Shown here piece after piece: positions 1 through 10,534 of a DNA stretch of 64,000 nt. The notes under the pieces were generated by a model. It did not search any database, had not been told where the DNA came from, and saw only the letters and a list, made by a program, of their open reading frames with translations. Position 1 is the first letter of the stretch. Each line of letters begins with the position of its first letter. This stretch comes from Cryptomeria japonica (Eukaryota > Streptophyta > Pinopsida > Cupressales > Cupressaceae). Where the stretch lies: NCBI RefSeq assembly GCF_030272615.1, contig NC_081412.1, forward strand, positions 694,036,083 through 694,100,082. The letters are read 5' to 3'. Position numbers and translations under genes: made by a program.

Positions 1-1117
1 TTCACACAGGGTTCTGTCTCAGCCTTCTCTCTCCGGATCTGTGTCCCGCGGCGTCGTCCGAATCCCGAAACCTGCAATAATATTTGAAAAGGGGGAGGGG
101 CGGCTATATAGGGTTTTGCCTTAGTCAAACCCCCACTTCGGTGATTTCCACCTCCACGAATAGCCAAGTTGTTTTGTAAAATGTATTGTGTGTGCAGACC
201 TAGTGTGTGTGCAAGGTCCAAAATGCAAGAAAGCAAACTAGAGCAACCTAGAAAGTAAACCCTAATTGCTTGTAAATGATAATGTAAATGCTCTAAATCA
301 AGATGCAATGTGATATAAAGCATGAATAAATGATGTATCAAAGCTTATGCAAAGACATGAAAACAATACGAAATCATACCCAACCCTCAAGGGAGGAGTA
401 CAAGCCAATCTTCAGTCGGTAATCTCCTATTGTTCTTCAATGTCTTCCAAGCCCTAAGTGGATGAATGAATTTGATAGATGCTTGATAAAATGATGTAGA
501 ATGTTGTTGAAGTCCTCAAAGATCTGCTCTTTCGCTGCATATGAAGTTCCTGGAAACAAAATCCCATCCCCTTCAAATGAGGAAAGAGAGCTTTTATGTA
601 TGAAACCCTAGGTCGTAAATTCGTATTTTGGCCGACCTAGAGATTGAATCTCCCGCCAATTTCTTGGGGTTAAGCTTTATTTTATGATTGGATCGTGCTC
701 CCAAAATTTTGGGAAAAATGTCCGGGACCATGTTGCACGGGCGCCATGGTCCCGACAACTTTTCACCAAATTTTCAGGGCCGTCGGATATGATGATTTTA
801 GAGAGAATCCCGAAGTTACAGGTGATTTCGAGATGTTTAGACCCCGAAACCAAGCCCCCAAGTTCGAAATAGGACTTGATTAGGGTTTTTGATTAAGTGG
901 TGTATTGGAAGAATAAAATGAGAAGGGCACACTTTAGTAAAAGGGCCCAACTTTATGATGTAGAAAATGATGAAATAGGGCCTTAGACCTAATTAATTTG
1001 ATTAATTAAGTGCTTAAGGAGAAATGCAATGCAGAATGCAAAATGCACTAAGGCGGATGCTAAACTAGGTGCGAAATTGTACCACCCTAGCGAGTGCGTA
1101 CAATTTACGACGCTACA
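1..1117 (-). repeat. 3' LTR of the Tat element, truncated by window edge
   Basis: Collinear with 11244-12360. It ends in CTACA at 1117, next to the polypurine tract. About 537 bases of this LTR lie left of the window, so the left target-site duplication cannot be seen. Small open frames inside it are identical in both LTR copies and look non-coding. Confidence 0.93.
724..753. repeat. Inverted repeat in LTR (GGGACCATG / CATGGTCCC)
   Basis: GGGACCATG at 724-732 faces CATGGTCCC at 745-753 across a 12-base loop. It is duplicated at 11967-11996 in the other LTR. The right arm extends into GGGCGCCATGGTCCC, the same motif that forms the minisatellite in the antisense intron. Confidence 0.7.
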
Positions 1118-1131
1118 TTTAGCCCCCACTT
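1118..1131 (-). other. Polypurine tract of the Tat element
   Basis: On the minus strand this reads AAGTGGGGGCTAAA and directly precedes the LTR start TGTAG. Such a tract primes plus-strand DNA synthesis. It fixes both the element orientation and the LTR boundary. Confidence 0.88.
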
Positions 1132-1701
1132 TAGCAGTCATATGAGTACTAAGTGCATATGCAAGCTAAAGTACAAAAAAGTAAACATTATTTGAAAAAG
1201 GATATATCCATAAGTCATCAGACGAAGCCCCTAGCGGTATCTGCAGTACACAGTTAGGAACCGCACCCGACAAAACAAACGTTAGATCACAAAATCACCT
1301 AATGCTTACTAGGGAAAGTGATGAAATCTGTGAGTAGCTATATGCCCCCCCTGTTTCGACTTGCTTATTTAGGGAGGTGAAACAGGGTAGCATGTTTACT
1401 TGCGACAAATTGTGTAATAGAGTATTGATGAGGGGTGTTCACTAAATAGGCTTCATCAGAGCACTTTTTGGAACATCCTGAGAGTAGGAGAAGGAAAATA
1501 TGATTCCAACGCAACAAACGGCTCGAAAATCGCATCTCCCAAACTCAAGTTATGATAAAATGAATGATAGGAGAAAAATTAGGGTTTCAAGAAGTAAGAA
1601 TAAACAAACGAGAGTATATACTTCGAAAGTGACACTTGTATTCGTCACTTTGTCGATTTCAAGATACTATTCAGTGCAGCGGAGCCCACCTAGCCATCAT
1701 C
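1132..1701 (+). promoter_or_regulatory. Presumed promoter/leader of the antisense PMD gene
   Basis: There is no convincing coding here. A TATATA run at 1615-1620 lies about 85 bases before the ATG at 1702, a plausible TATA box. The assignment rests only on its position before an intron-containing gene on the strand opposite gag-pol. Confidence 0.35.
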
Positions 1702-1874
1702 ATGCCTTCACGACGACCAGAGCGTCCCATGAGGATCGAGATCCTGTGCCAGGCCGTGATCGACGACGAGCCACTGGACGAGGTGAGTTGACTGAACGTT
1801 TGAATTTTGATTTTTCGCATGTTTGACTTTTCCGTGATCGTATGCGGGCCTCGAAGGCTGACCGGGGCCCACCC

Positions 1875-2030
1875 AGGGCGCCATGGTCCCTGTGGGGCGC
1901 CCTAGTCCCCCCAGGGCGCCATGGTCCCTGACAGGGGCGCCATGGTCCCTGCAGGGTGCCATGGTCCCTGACAGGGGCGCCATGGTCCCTGCAGGGCGCC
2001 ATGGTCCCTGACAGGGCGCCATGGTCCCCA
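1875..2030. repeat. GC-rich minisatellite in intron 1 of the antisense gene
   Basis: About eight head-to-tail units of roughly 19-22 bases share the core GGGCGCCATGGTCCCTG, with linkers alternating between ACAG and CAG. The core is nearly palindromic (GGCGCC overlapping CCATGG). It differs by one base from the inverted motif in the LTR array at 11136-11230. Confidence 0.85.
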
Positions 2031-4030
2031 ATCAGGGCCTGGCGAGAGGTTCCAGGGCTAGCATATGATGTGCGATGGTTTGCATTTGTGGTTTCGATGA
2101 TCGAGTACTGATTATGGTCATGTTTTCGTTTTGCAGGGTCTCCCGTACATGAGAGAGCATACAACGGGACACATTCTTCGCACTTTGCGAGATCAGATTC
2201 CATGGCTGACTCAGTCAGAGAGAGACACCCTATCGATAGTAGGATTGTGGTACATGATTCTTATGCCAGCCATTCGATTTCATCCTGCGATGCTGATGGC
2301 ACTGATGGAGAGATGGGATCCTGACACCTCTACCTTTCACCTTCCGGTAGGAGAGCTGACAGTCACACTCGAGGATGTGTACCGTATACAACGTCTTCCT
2401 ATCAGAGGAGCGACAGTCACATACGCGACTGATCGGGTAGCAGAGGATCATCAGAGGGAGGAGATGTATTGCATAGGGAGAGTCATGCTGAGCGAGACGA
2501 GAGGCCGTATCATGGTCAGCTGGCTCTTACATCCTACAGGGGAGATACCACTTCTGAGATGCCTCATGATAGCCATCATAGCACTAGCTGTCTGCCCTAA
2601 TGGGCGAGGGACACACATGCACGGGGGCCTCACATGGTGTATCAGAGCGATGGAGAGACATAGGAGAGTGTATGCATGGGGTCGGAGTATGCTTGCACAT
2701 CTCTATCACGACCTAGAGGAGTATGTATTTGGACAGGGGTTCAGTTTGATGACATGCACACTTCTGCAGGTGTGGATCTTAGAGCACTTCACATGCACCA
2801 GGCCCGTCGGCTTTCCATTGAGTATAGCGAGCGAGCGGCCTAGGGTGTTCGCTTATCCACTGACCAGCGAGTGGAGATTTGGAGATTTGTTATATTGGAG
2901 AGTGATTATTGACAGACTGACAGCCGAGGTGATAGTGTGGAGACCTTACCTACGGATGCACAGATGGGATGGTATGGAGAGACAGTTAGCATGTCTACAG
3001 AGGAACCGCCTACTGCGAGGACGATATGCACACATCATAGTCCCTTTCTACTTTGATCGAGTACGGAGGTAGTTTGGACTAGAGCAGTGTGTTCCAGCCG
3101 ATGTGCCCATCTATACTCGACACTCACGGGTCCTTCCCAGACCTAGAACAGTAGCGAGACCGACGGTGGATGATATCGAGACGACATACTTAGAGGGATC
3201 AGATCAGGATGTAGTCACTGACTATTCTGCAGAGCCTGGAGCACAGCGCAGATATGTTTCATGGTTCATGAGATCATATCCAGGTCCTATCTTTCCACCA
3301 GATCATCCGACAGGCTATCCAGGCCCATGGAGACATGGAGACCGAGACAAGGACGAGGGATCCAGGTCAGAGGAGCCAGAGGAGGGAGAGGGTCATGAGG
3401 AGGTGGGAGACCCTGATCCACCTACAGGCGATCAACCCAGTGACGAGGAGGAGGAGGAGGATGCAGATAGAGAGGAGGATGAGGAGGATGTAGGTGATGA
3501 TGCGGATGAGGATGAGGATGACGAGGAGGACGAGGAGGAGGATGATAGAGATGATGAGGAAGAGTCAGATGCAGCTCCCCACCATTCAGGAGACGATACC
3601 ATAGCTCTGGATCCACCTCTTATTCCCCAACAGGGGGAACAGGAGGTGATACGGAGACCTGTCACCAGTACCGTCCAGCCTACACCCATCGTGGATAGAG
3701 TATGCGAGCGAGGGGAGCTGAGCAGTTCCCAGTCACAGATGCTACCATATCATGATCCCTACTGGTGTGAGGGAGATCCAGGTATAGTAGGTTTATATTG
3801 ATTAGTTAATGCTTTGATGATATAGAATGGTACTAACAAAAATCTATTCGACTGCCACAGCTAATGTGCAGGAATGGCGTTCCTTGATTCAGCAGGCAAT
3901 GACAGACATCTCCATGATAGCATAGATCCCTAGTTCCTCACAGATTACCTACAGGCCTCAGGGGAACGCGGGTCGTCATGAGGATTTGTTTTTCCCATTC
4001 TGATTACAGGTAGATATATGGAGGGAGAGA

Positions 4031-4150
4031 GAGGGAGTCCTATCAGAGGACCTCCAGCAGGCACGGCAGAGAGAGAGAGTCCTATCAGAGGATCTCCATC
4101 AGGTGTGGCAGAGAGAGAGAGTCCTATCAGAGGACCTCCAGCAGGCACGG
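4031..4150 (+). repeat. 42-bp tandem repeat encoding a 14-residue coiled-coil unit
   Basis: Three copies with period 42 (anchor GTCCTATCAGAG at 4037, 4079 and 4121). In the exon 3 frame each unit gives an amphipathic Glu/Gln/Arg-rich heptad pair. A second frame is also open but gives an improbable Pro/Gly-rich peptide. Confidence 0.8.
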
Positions 4151-4345
4151 CGAGATCTAGTAGCGGCCCAGACCGAGGCTACCACCTATCGTGCGATCCT
4201 TATGGATAGGGATCGTAGGAGTTCCTCTCGGAGTCACTCATGATTTGTATCGCGCTACACACCCATGGGTCCACCTCCATGGCCAGATCAGGAGGGAGCA
4301 TCCAGTCAACACTCTCCAGCCACTAGCCCTAGGGATAGGAGATGA

Positions 4346-4954
4346 TTGTATGATGTAGGAGAGAGAGGTCACATTTTGGATATACAATGACCTATGTTTG
4401 TACACGATCCACACATATATATGTATATATACATGCTTCTCATTTTTGTCTCAAATGTGTTATTTTTAATGCCTAAAACAATGTATATTTTGTTTTGGTT
4501 AAATCTAATACATTTGGTAAATGTACATGTATGTTCAAAATTTAATTTCTATGTGATTGATTTCTCAATGCTCCATGATTAAATTGATACATGTGTGACT
4601 TAATTAAAATATTTAATCAAGTACAACATTGATGATAAGGAAGAAATATGCATTAAGTCTAAGAATCATATAACTAATGTGATTTAATTTTGAATTTAAC
4701 ACAACATGATACGATTCTACTTAACACACATAAAGACACTGTATAATATGCTAGCATAATGGAAATGTAAATCTTTCACAATTTACATAAATGAATTCAA
4801 GACAAACTATAAAGTAAGAAGGCACGCTTGTCAGCAACGAAGCAATATAGATTAAACAATATAATATTTAATTCTATTTTGCTTTAATTAAGAAACACTA
4901 ACATATTATCCAATGTTGAAGATTTGAAAAGAAGATAGATAAGAAATGAAGAAT
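4346..4954. other. AT-rich spacer between pol and the antisense gene
   Basis: Low GC, no frame with recognisable protein, and no clear repeat. It lies between the convergent ends of pol and the PMD gene, so any polyadenylation signals for both would be here. I see nothing decisive. Confidence 0.5.
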
Positions 4955-7900
4955 TTAAGCATAATATCTACGCAAGTGCATAGCATTGATATGTTCTTTA
5001 AGAGGCGTACCATCTACATCCGCTATTTTGTAAGCACCTAATCCATAATCCTCAATGACGATATATGGTCCAAGCCAATTAGGACTAAATTTTCCCTTTT
5101 TGGCCGGCAAGGCATTCACATTGCGCTGATTCTCATAAAGGACTAAATCACCTACTGAGAAGGAACGTTGAATAACCTTATCATTATAGCTTCGCTGTAG
5201 AGTTTTGTGATACGCTTGGATATGCTCAAGAGCGTTTATACACTGTTCATCAAGCATCTCAAGCTGTTGAAGTCGTTGTTCTCTATAAGAGTCATCATCT
5301 ACTATACCTTTAAGAGAAACCCTAAGTGATGGAATTTCTAACTCTAAGGGCATAATAGCGTCAGCACCATAAACAAGATTATAAGGAGTAGTTCCCGTAG
5401 AAATTCGTACACTCGTTCGGTAGGCCCAAAGAGCGTAGATTAGCTGGTTACTCCAATCCTTACCATGCTTATTCACGGTTTTACGAAGAATTTGCTCAAT
5501 TATCTTATTGGATGATTCGGCTTGACCATTTGACTGAGGGTAATATGGTGTAGAAAATCGATGTTTGATATGATACTTCTCGAGGAATTTCTTCACGTCC
5601 TTGTTCTTAAACGAAGTTCCATTATCTGAGATAATAGTGGAAGGTATCCCAAATCGAGAAATAATGTTTTCTAGAAGAAATTGACAAATCACTTCAGCAG
5701 TAGTAGAGCGAAGAGGAATAGCTTCTACCCACTTCGTAAAGTAATCCATTGCGGTTATAATGAAGGTGTGTCCTTGAGATGAAGGAGGAGAGATTTTTCC
5801 AATAAGATCCAAACCCCATGCGGAGAAGGGCCAAGAAGCTACTTGAGAGCGGAGTTCTTGGGCAGGAGCATGAATCAGGTTATTGTGTTGTTGACATTGA
5901 TGACATTTTTTAACAAATGAAAAGGAATCCTTCTGCATAGTTTGCCAATAGTATCCCATACGAAGCAGCCTATGAACTAGGGATTTGCCCCCAAAGTGCC
6001 CCTCACAGGCACCCGAATGTGCCTCTTCAAGAGCAATAGGGATTTCCGACTTGTTAAGACAACGAAGGAGAAGACCATCATAAACCCTTCGATAAAGGAC
6101 ATTAGAAAGGATGATATATCTAGCAGACAACTTGCGGATTCTAGCCCTAGTGTTTCTATTAGCAGAATTAGGGAAGGTACCATCGGTCAAATATCTTACA
6201 ATATGCGAGAACCATTCATCTGAGTCTACAAAGTCACAACATGTTACCAAGCTAGAATCATCTTCAATAGCTGGAGAAATAAGATTGTGAATAACGAAGT
6301 TAAGATCGACCATAGGGTCCTCTAAAGATACTAACGAAGCCACACATGCCATCGCATCCGCATGTCGATTATCTTTTCGAGGAACAGGTTCCATGGTATA
6401 AGAATCGAAATTTTGTAATAAAGAGATAGCCAGGTCTTTATATTGTGATAATTTGTCTTGTTTTGCTTGATATATTCCTGTTACTTGTCTTATAATCAAT
6501 TGCGAATCTCCATAGATATGTATGTGTTTTATATTAAGAGCTAAGGCTACTTTTATTCCTGCTATAAGAGCCTCATACTCAGCAATGTTATTGGTACACA
6601 GGAAATTTAGATGATATGACAAGGGAATAGGTTTCTTTGTAGGAGAAACCAGAACAACACCTGCCCCCGATCCCGTACGACACTTAGAGCCATCAAAGTA
6701 TAACTCCCAAGTTTCATCTTTCTCTATAGAAAGAATGAAGTCATCAGGAAAGGACTCAGGGTTAGGGAATGAAAAAGGTGAAGGGGCCTCAACTAAGTGA
6801 TCGGTCAACGCTTGTCCTTTAATTGCTCTTTGTGAAACAAATTTAAGGTCAAATTCAGTTAACATCATAACCCACTTAGCGAGACGTCCTGATAAATCAA
6901 TTTTAGAGAAAAGATGCTTCAACGGATCAAACTTAACCATGACGTGGACTTCTGAATTTAAAAGATAATGTCTCAATTTCTGAGTCGCAAACACCACGGC
7001 CAAGCATTGTCTTTCTATCGCAGAATATCGGGTCTCATAATCGAGTAAAGTACGACTTATGTAATACACCGGACACTCCTTACCATCTTTATCATGTTGT
7101 GCTAACAATGCTGCGAGAGCATGAGAAGAAGCAGCTGTATATAGGATAAAGGGTTTAGAAGGTTCGGCAGGTTGAAGAATAGGAGGACTAGCCAAATACA
7201 CTTTTAAATCTTCAAATGCTTGCTGACAATCCTCATTCCACTGAAAAGTGATATCCTTTTTAAGAAGTTGAGTAAAAGGAAAGGTACGATCCGCAAGTTG
7301 AGACACAAACCTACGAATAGCTTGAATCTTTCCTTGTAAGCTTTTAAGTTGAGATACATTTCGAGGAGGTGGCATGTTAACAATAGCATCTATTTTCTTA
7401 GTATCCACCTCAATCCCACGATGCGAAACTATAAATCCTAATAGTTTCCCACTATCCACACCAAAAACACATTTTTGGGGATTCAAGCACATGTGATATT
7501 TACGAATTCTTTCAAAAATTTGTCGAAGGATTTTAACATGATCCATGCGAAGAAAAGATTTGGCTAAAATATCATCAACATAATCTTCTAAAATCTTATG
7601 CATATAATCATGAAAGATAAGGGTCATCGCTCGTTGATAAGTTGCACCAGCGTTTTTAAGTCCAAAAGGCATCATTATCCAACAAAACGTACCCCAGGGA
7701 GTGGTGAAAGCGGTTTTGAATTGATCTTGAGGGTTAATGAAAATTTGATTGTAGCCTGAAAAACCATCCATGAAGGATAAGAGGGCATGTCCTACCGTAG
7801 AATCAACTATCATGTCAATGTTTGGAAGAGGGAAATCATCTTTTAAAGAAGCCTTATTTAGATCCCGAAAGTCGGTACACATTCTTATTTTGTTATCTGG

Positions 7901-9799
7901 TTTAGCCACAGCGACAATGTTTGAAATCCATGGGGAATAGTCAATAGGGCGGATAAATCCAGCCTCCAATAATTTTTCAATCTCAGCTTTAACAAGCAGA
8001 GCTATCTTAGGATTCATTTTTGGAATCTTTTGTTTCACGGGCTTAGCATCAGGAACTAAGACAATATTATGAGTAACGATCTTAGGATCTATACCAGGCA
8101 TGTCAGAATATGCCCAAGCAAAGATCTCAGGGAATTCATGCAATAGTTCTTCATATTGTTTCTGTTCCTCTTCATCCAAACATTTTCCAATTTTAATGAC
8201 TTTCTCTTTATTGCAAGGATCCATCTTAACATCAGTGGTGTCACTTATGAGGAGATTACTTTGTTGAGGAGTATCCTTTAACTGAGGGAATTCTTTCACA
8301 ATCTCGTCATTATCAATCTCTTTTCCAAAATAGGCTTCAGTGTTCAAACAATAAGGGAGTCCCCTATTGTGATGATAACGAGGAAGAGTGTCATAGGCTC
8401 CCAAGAACTCAGCTAAAGCATCGTCGGTAGGGAAGATATCTAGAGCACAATCACCCGAAGAATCCTCATCAATATACTCAGGGTGTTGTATTGATAAAGA
8501 TGTAGAGATAGCATTAACACTAATGCATGGTCTTTTAGAGGCTTTAGTACGTCTACAGGGATTATAACCAAGTCCAAAGGCATAATGTTGAAAATTAGTC
8601 TCTAGAGGAACTCTAATCCCTTGTTCATTAGCACCACAACCTTTTCCATGATACCCATGCTTAGCAAAAATGCGAAAACCACGACCATAGCGATCAGCCA
8701 TTTCAGGAAGAGAAGGTGGTTTTTCATAAGACAAAGAATCAAACTCTTCATAGTTATAGATGTGAGAAGAGGAAGTTTGAGAAGCGGCCACAAAATTATT
8801 ACTCATAGCTTCAGGCAGGGTTGATTGTTTTTTAGTTTCTTCTTTCTTTTCAACTTTGTGATTTTCAGCTTCTTCCTTCTTTTCAACTTTAAGTTCTCTA
8901 GAAGGAATCTTATATTCACCCACAAAGGTAGGATTAAAATCAAGAGATCCCCAATCATCTTCTGCGAGAACCTTCTCAGGATCAAAATCCTTTTTATGTG
9001 TAGTTTCAAGTCGAGAAGGATTTTCTTCAGGAGATCCGAATTCATCCAAAGGATTTTGATCATCGGAAAGCGAAGACTCATCGATAGGTTTCTTGTTTAA
9101 AGAGTCATCACTAGACGAGGATGGCTTAGAAGAATCTCCTCTGGAATTAGATGTTTGTAGACAAGCTTGAAAATTAGTATCTCCCATCAAATTATATGTC
9201 TTATTGTTATAAATGAATTTAACTTGTCTATGCAATGTAGAGGGGACAGCTTGCATGCTGTGAATCCAAGGCCTCCCTAATAACAAGTTGTATGTTAAAT
9301 TTCCTGGCATAACATGGATAGGAGTAGGCAAAGTAACTGGTCCTACTGTGAGAGGTAAGGTGATGATACCCAATGAAGTCTTAGCCACATTATCAAAGCC
9401 ACGAATGGAACGAGAGTCAGGCTCCATAAGAGATGTATCCACATTCATCTTATGCAATAGATTGATGCTACACACATTAAGGCCAGAGCCATTATCTACT
9501 AGTGTTCGTCTTATAGCAGTGTCTTTCATGACAACCACAATCATCAAGGGATCATATTGTTGTTGGACTTCACCAGTAGGCAACTCATCTTGCGTAAACA
9601 CAATTTGAGGTTTGGGATTCATCACGGAGTTAACAAAAGATGCTATATTACTAGATGTATTCGGTGGAGGAACATTCAAATCTTTCAAGGCATCTTGTAA
9701 CATTCCATGATAAGCGGAAGAAGTTTGAATCAAATCCCAAAGGGATATCTTAGCAGGGGTAGCTTTGAGTTGTTCTATGAGATCATATTCCTTACCCAT
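4955..9799 (-). CDS. pol: Ty3/gypsy (Tat) pol polyprotein: PR, G-patch-like, RT, two RNase H, integrase
   Basis: An intact 1614-residue frame. In order: aspartic protease near residues 90-180 with active site DNG at 102-104 in place of the usual D-S/T-G; a glycine-rich G-patch-like segment at about 370-410; reverse transcriptase at about 600-800 with YVDD at 740-743; a first RNase H at about 885-1000 in which the first catalytic Asp is replaced (YTAAS at 887-891); a second RNase H with D1036, E1074, D1098 and D1148; integrase with zinc site H1261, H1268, C1299, C1302 and DDE triad D1331, D1392, E1428. The protein would copy and insert the element in a cytoplasmic particle and then the nucleus. 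The ATG at 9799 lies 12 codons after an in-frame TAA that separates it from gag, so gag-pol was probably one frame. Confidence 0.95.
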   Translation of the reverse strand: MGKEYDLIEQLKATPAKISLWDLIQTSSAYHGMLQDALKDLNVPPPNTSSNIASFVNSVMNPKPQIVFTQDELPTGEVQQQYDPLMIVVVMKDTAIRRTLVDNGSGLNVCSINLLHKMNVDTSLMEPDSRSIRGFDNVAKTSLGIITLPLTVGPVTLPTPIHVMPGNLTYNLLLGRPWIHSMQAVPSTLHRQVKFIYNNKTYNLMGDTNFQACLQTSNSRGDSSKPSSSSDDSLNKKPIDESSLSDDQNPLDEFGSPEENPSRLETTHKKDFDPEKVLAEDDWGSLDFNPTFVGEYKIPSRELKVEKKEEAENHKVEKKEETKKQSTLPEAMSNNFVAASQTSSSHIYNYEEFDSLSYEKPPSLPEMADRYGRGFRIFAKHGYHGKGCGANEQGIRVPLETNFQHYAFGLGYNPCRRTKASKRPCISVNAISTSLSIQHPEYIDEDSSGDCALDIFPTDDALAEFLGAYDTLPRYHHNRGLPYCLNTEAYFGKEIDNDEIVKEFPQLKDTPQQSNLLISDTTDVKMDPCNKEKVIKIGKCLDEEEQKQYEELLHEFPEIFAWAYSDMPGIDPKIVTHNIVLVPDAKPVKQKIPKMNPKIALLVKAEIEKLLEAGFIRPIDYSPWISNIVAVAKPDNKIRMCTDFRDLNKASLKDDFPLPNIDMIVDSTVGHALLSFMDGFSGYNQIFINPQDQFKTAFTTPWGTFCWIMMPFGLKNAGATYQRAMTLIFHDYMHKILEDYVDDILAKSFLRMDHVKILRQIFERIRKYHMCLNPQKCVFGVDSGKLLGFIVSHRGIEVDTKKIDAIVNMPPPRNVSQLKSLQGKIQAIRRFVSQLADRTFPFTQLLKKDITFQWNEDCQQAFEDLKVYLASPPILQPAEPSKPFILYTAASSHALAALLAQHDKDGKECPVYYISRTLLDYETRYSAIERQCLAVVFATQKLRHYLLNSEVHVMVKFDPLKHLFSKIDLSGRLAKWVMMLTEFDLKFVSQRAIKGQALTDHLVEAPSPFSFPNPESFPDDFILSIEKDETWELYFDGSKCRTGSGAGVVLVSPTKKPIPLSYHLNFLCTNNIAEYEALIAGIKVALALNIKHIHIYGDSQLIIRQVTGIYQAKQDKLSQYKDLAISLLQNFDSYTMEPVPRKDNRHADAMACVASLVSLEDPMVDLNFVIHNLISPAIEDDSSLVTCCDFVDSDEWFSHIVRYLTDGTFPNSANRNTRARIRKLSARYIILSNVLYRRVYDGLLLRCLNKSEIPIALEEAHSGACEGHFGGKSLVHRLLRMGYYWQTMQKDSFSFVKKCHQCQQHNNLIHAPAQELRSQVASWPFSAWGLDLIGKISPPSSQGHTFIITAMDYFTKWVEAIPLRSTTAEVICQFLLENIISRFGIPSTIISDNGTSFKNKDVKKFLEKYHIKHRFSTPYYPQSNGQAESSNKIIEQILRKTVNKHGKDWSNQLIYALWAYRTSVRISTGTTPYNLVYGADAIMPLELEIPSLRVSLKGIVDDDSYREQRLQQLEMLDEQCINALEHIQAYHKTLQRSYNDKVIQRSFSVGDLVLYENQRNVNALPAKKGKFSPNWLGPYIVIEDYGLGAYKIADVDGTPLKEHINAMHLRRYYA

Positions 9800-9835
9800 A
9801 ACTTGCGAAATACGGGGAGCTTGAGGGAGAATTGG

Positions 9836-10534
9836 TTAAGGATTAGGAAGAGAGACTGGAATAAGAGGAGGAGGATTAGGTTGCCTATTATTTCTGGTAT
9901 GATAGGTATGGGCAACCGCATGATAACTCTCTCTAGTTATTTGCTTAGCATAATTGTAAGGACTTATAGGTTTTCTTCCTTGTACGGTGATGATTGGTTT
10001 ATTCGGAGTACAAAAGGAATCATGATCATACCTCCCTTGGACAGTAAGGAGAGGAGTCTTAGGAATTTGAAAGGTGGGAGAAGGATAAGCACCTTGGACT
10101 TCAAAGAGAGGTTTGTTATATTCATTCAAATTTATCATGTTAACCAATTTAGAGGTCTTGTTTTTGTTTAAAGGTTTCGACAAAGCCACAAAGTCATCAA
10201 GAGCATCATCCAACAAAGCATGATCATATCGATTAAAAGGTTTGTCTTTTGATTCAAAAGGAGACATCTCCTCATAGAGGGGATTATTGAAAACAACCAT
10301 GTTACTAGATTCAGGGGAAGAGTGGATAGGAATGTATCCTTGAGAGGAATCATTCGACTTATCTTTCTCATCACACCTAAATGGCATAGTAACAAGGTTT
10401 ATGAGTTTTTGGTAAAATGAAGGTTTAGCATCCTTAGGGTTTAAAAACTCATCTAAAGCTTCATCTAGTTCATCTTGGCTATACTCATAATAATCATCAA
10501 ATGCATGAACATTTTGCAAATAAAAATTTGACAT
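9836..10534 (-). CDS. gag: Short gag-like protein upstream of pol
   Basis: A 232-codon frame from ATG 10534 to TAA at 9838-9836, in the same frame as pol. It has an acidic N-terminus (ELDEALDEFL) and three spaced VQG motifs in the second half. I see neither the usual plant gag capsid core nor a CCHC zinc knuckle, both normally present in Tat gag. Either this family has a divergent gag or the capsid region was deleted. The ending NP-stop-PILPQAP suggests a single gag-pol frame broken by one codon, for example CAA to TAA. Confidence 0.65.
   Translation of the reverse strand: MSNFYLQNVHAFDDYYEYSQDELDEALDEFLNPKDAKPSFYQKLINLVTMPFRCDEKDKSNDSSQGYIPIHSSPESSNMVVFNNPLYEEMSPFESKDKPFNRYDHALLDDALDDFVALSKPLNKNKTSKLVNMINLNEYNKPLFEVQGAYPSPTFQIPKTPLLTVQGRYDHDSFCTPNKPIITVQGRKPISPYNYAKQITRESYHAVAHTYHTRNNRQPNPPPLIPVSLPNP

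Larger units (their letters stand above)
1702..4345 (+). pseudogene. Antisense plant mobile domain (PMD) gene, three exons, four nonsense codons
   Basis: Exon 1 (1702-1782) begins MPSRRPERPM and ends at GAG|GTGAGT. Exon 2 (2137-3781) follows TTTTGCAG in phase 0 and encodes the PMD core (motifs TFHLPVGE and LEDVYRI), then a run of mostly Glu/Asp near 3436-3570. Exon 3 (3861-4345) follows a 79-base intron in phase 1 and gives three 14-residue coiled-coil repeats (core VLSEDLQQARQ) and a basic Ser/Pro/Arg tail ending at TGA 4343. In-frame stops are TAG 3070, TAG 3923, TGA 4001 and TGA 4241; reading continues sensibly through each, and each fits one C-to-T change from CAG or CGA. PMD proteins such as MAIN/MAIL1 act in plant gene silencing, and PMD genes also ride in transposons. 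Antisense accessory genes at this site are known from the Grande element. The exon model is inferred from splice signals and frame. Confidence 0.8.

Noticed and set aside
684-883. Two overlapping 62-codon frames in the Tat LTR
   Set aside because: Present in both LTRs only because the LTRs are duplicates; they overlap each other and show no protein character.
1700-2203. Minus-strand frame of 167 codons over the intron minisatellite
   Set aside because: Its Gly/Pro/Arg repeats are simply the minisatellite translated; the other strand carries a coherent spliced gene.
3422-3689. His/Pro-rich and Ser-rich minus-strand frames
   Set aside because: They are the reverse of the Glu/Asp tract of the PMD gene.
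4018-4209. Plus-strand frame with SPIRGPPAGTAERE repeats
   Set aside because: Same 42-bp repeat in a different frame. The frame joined by the exon 3 splice gives a continuous coiled coil and is preferred.
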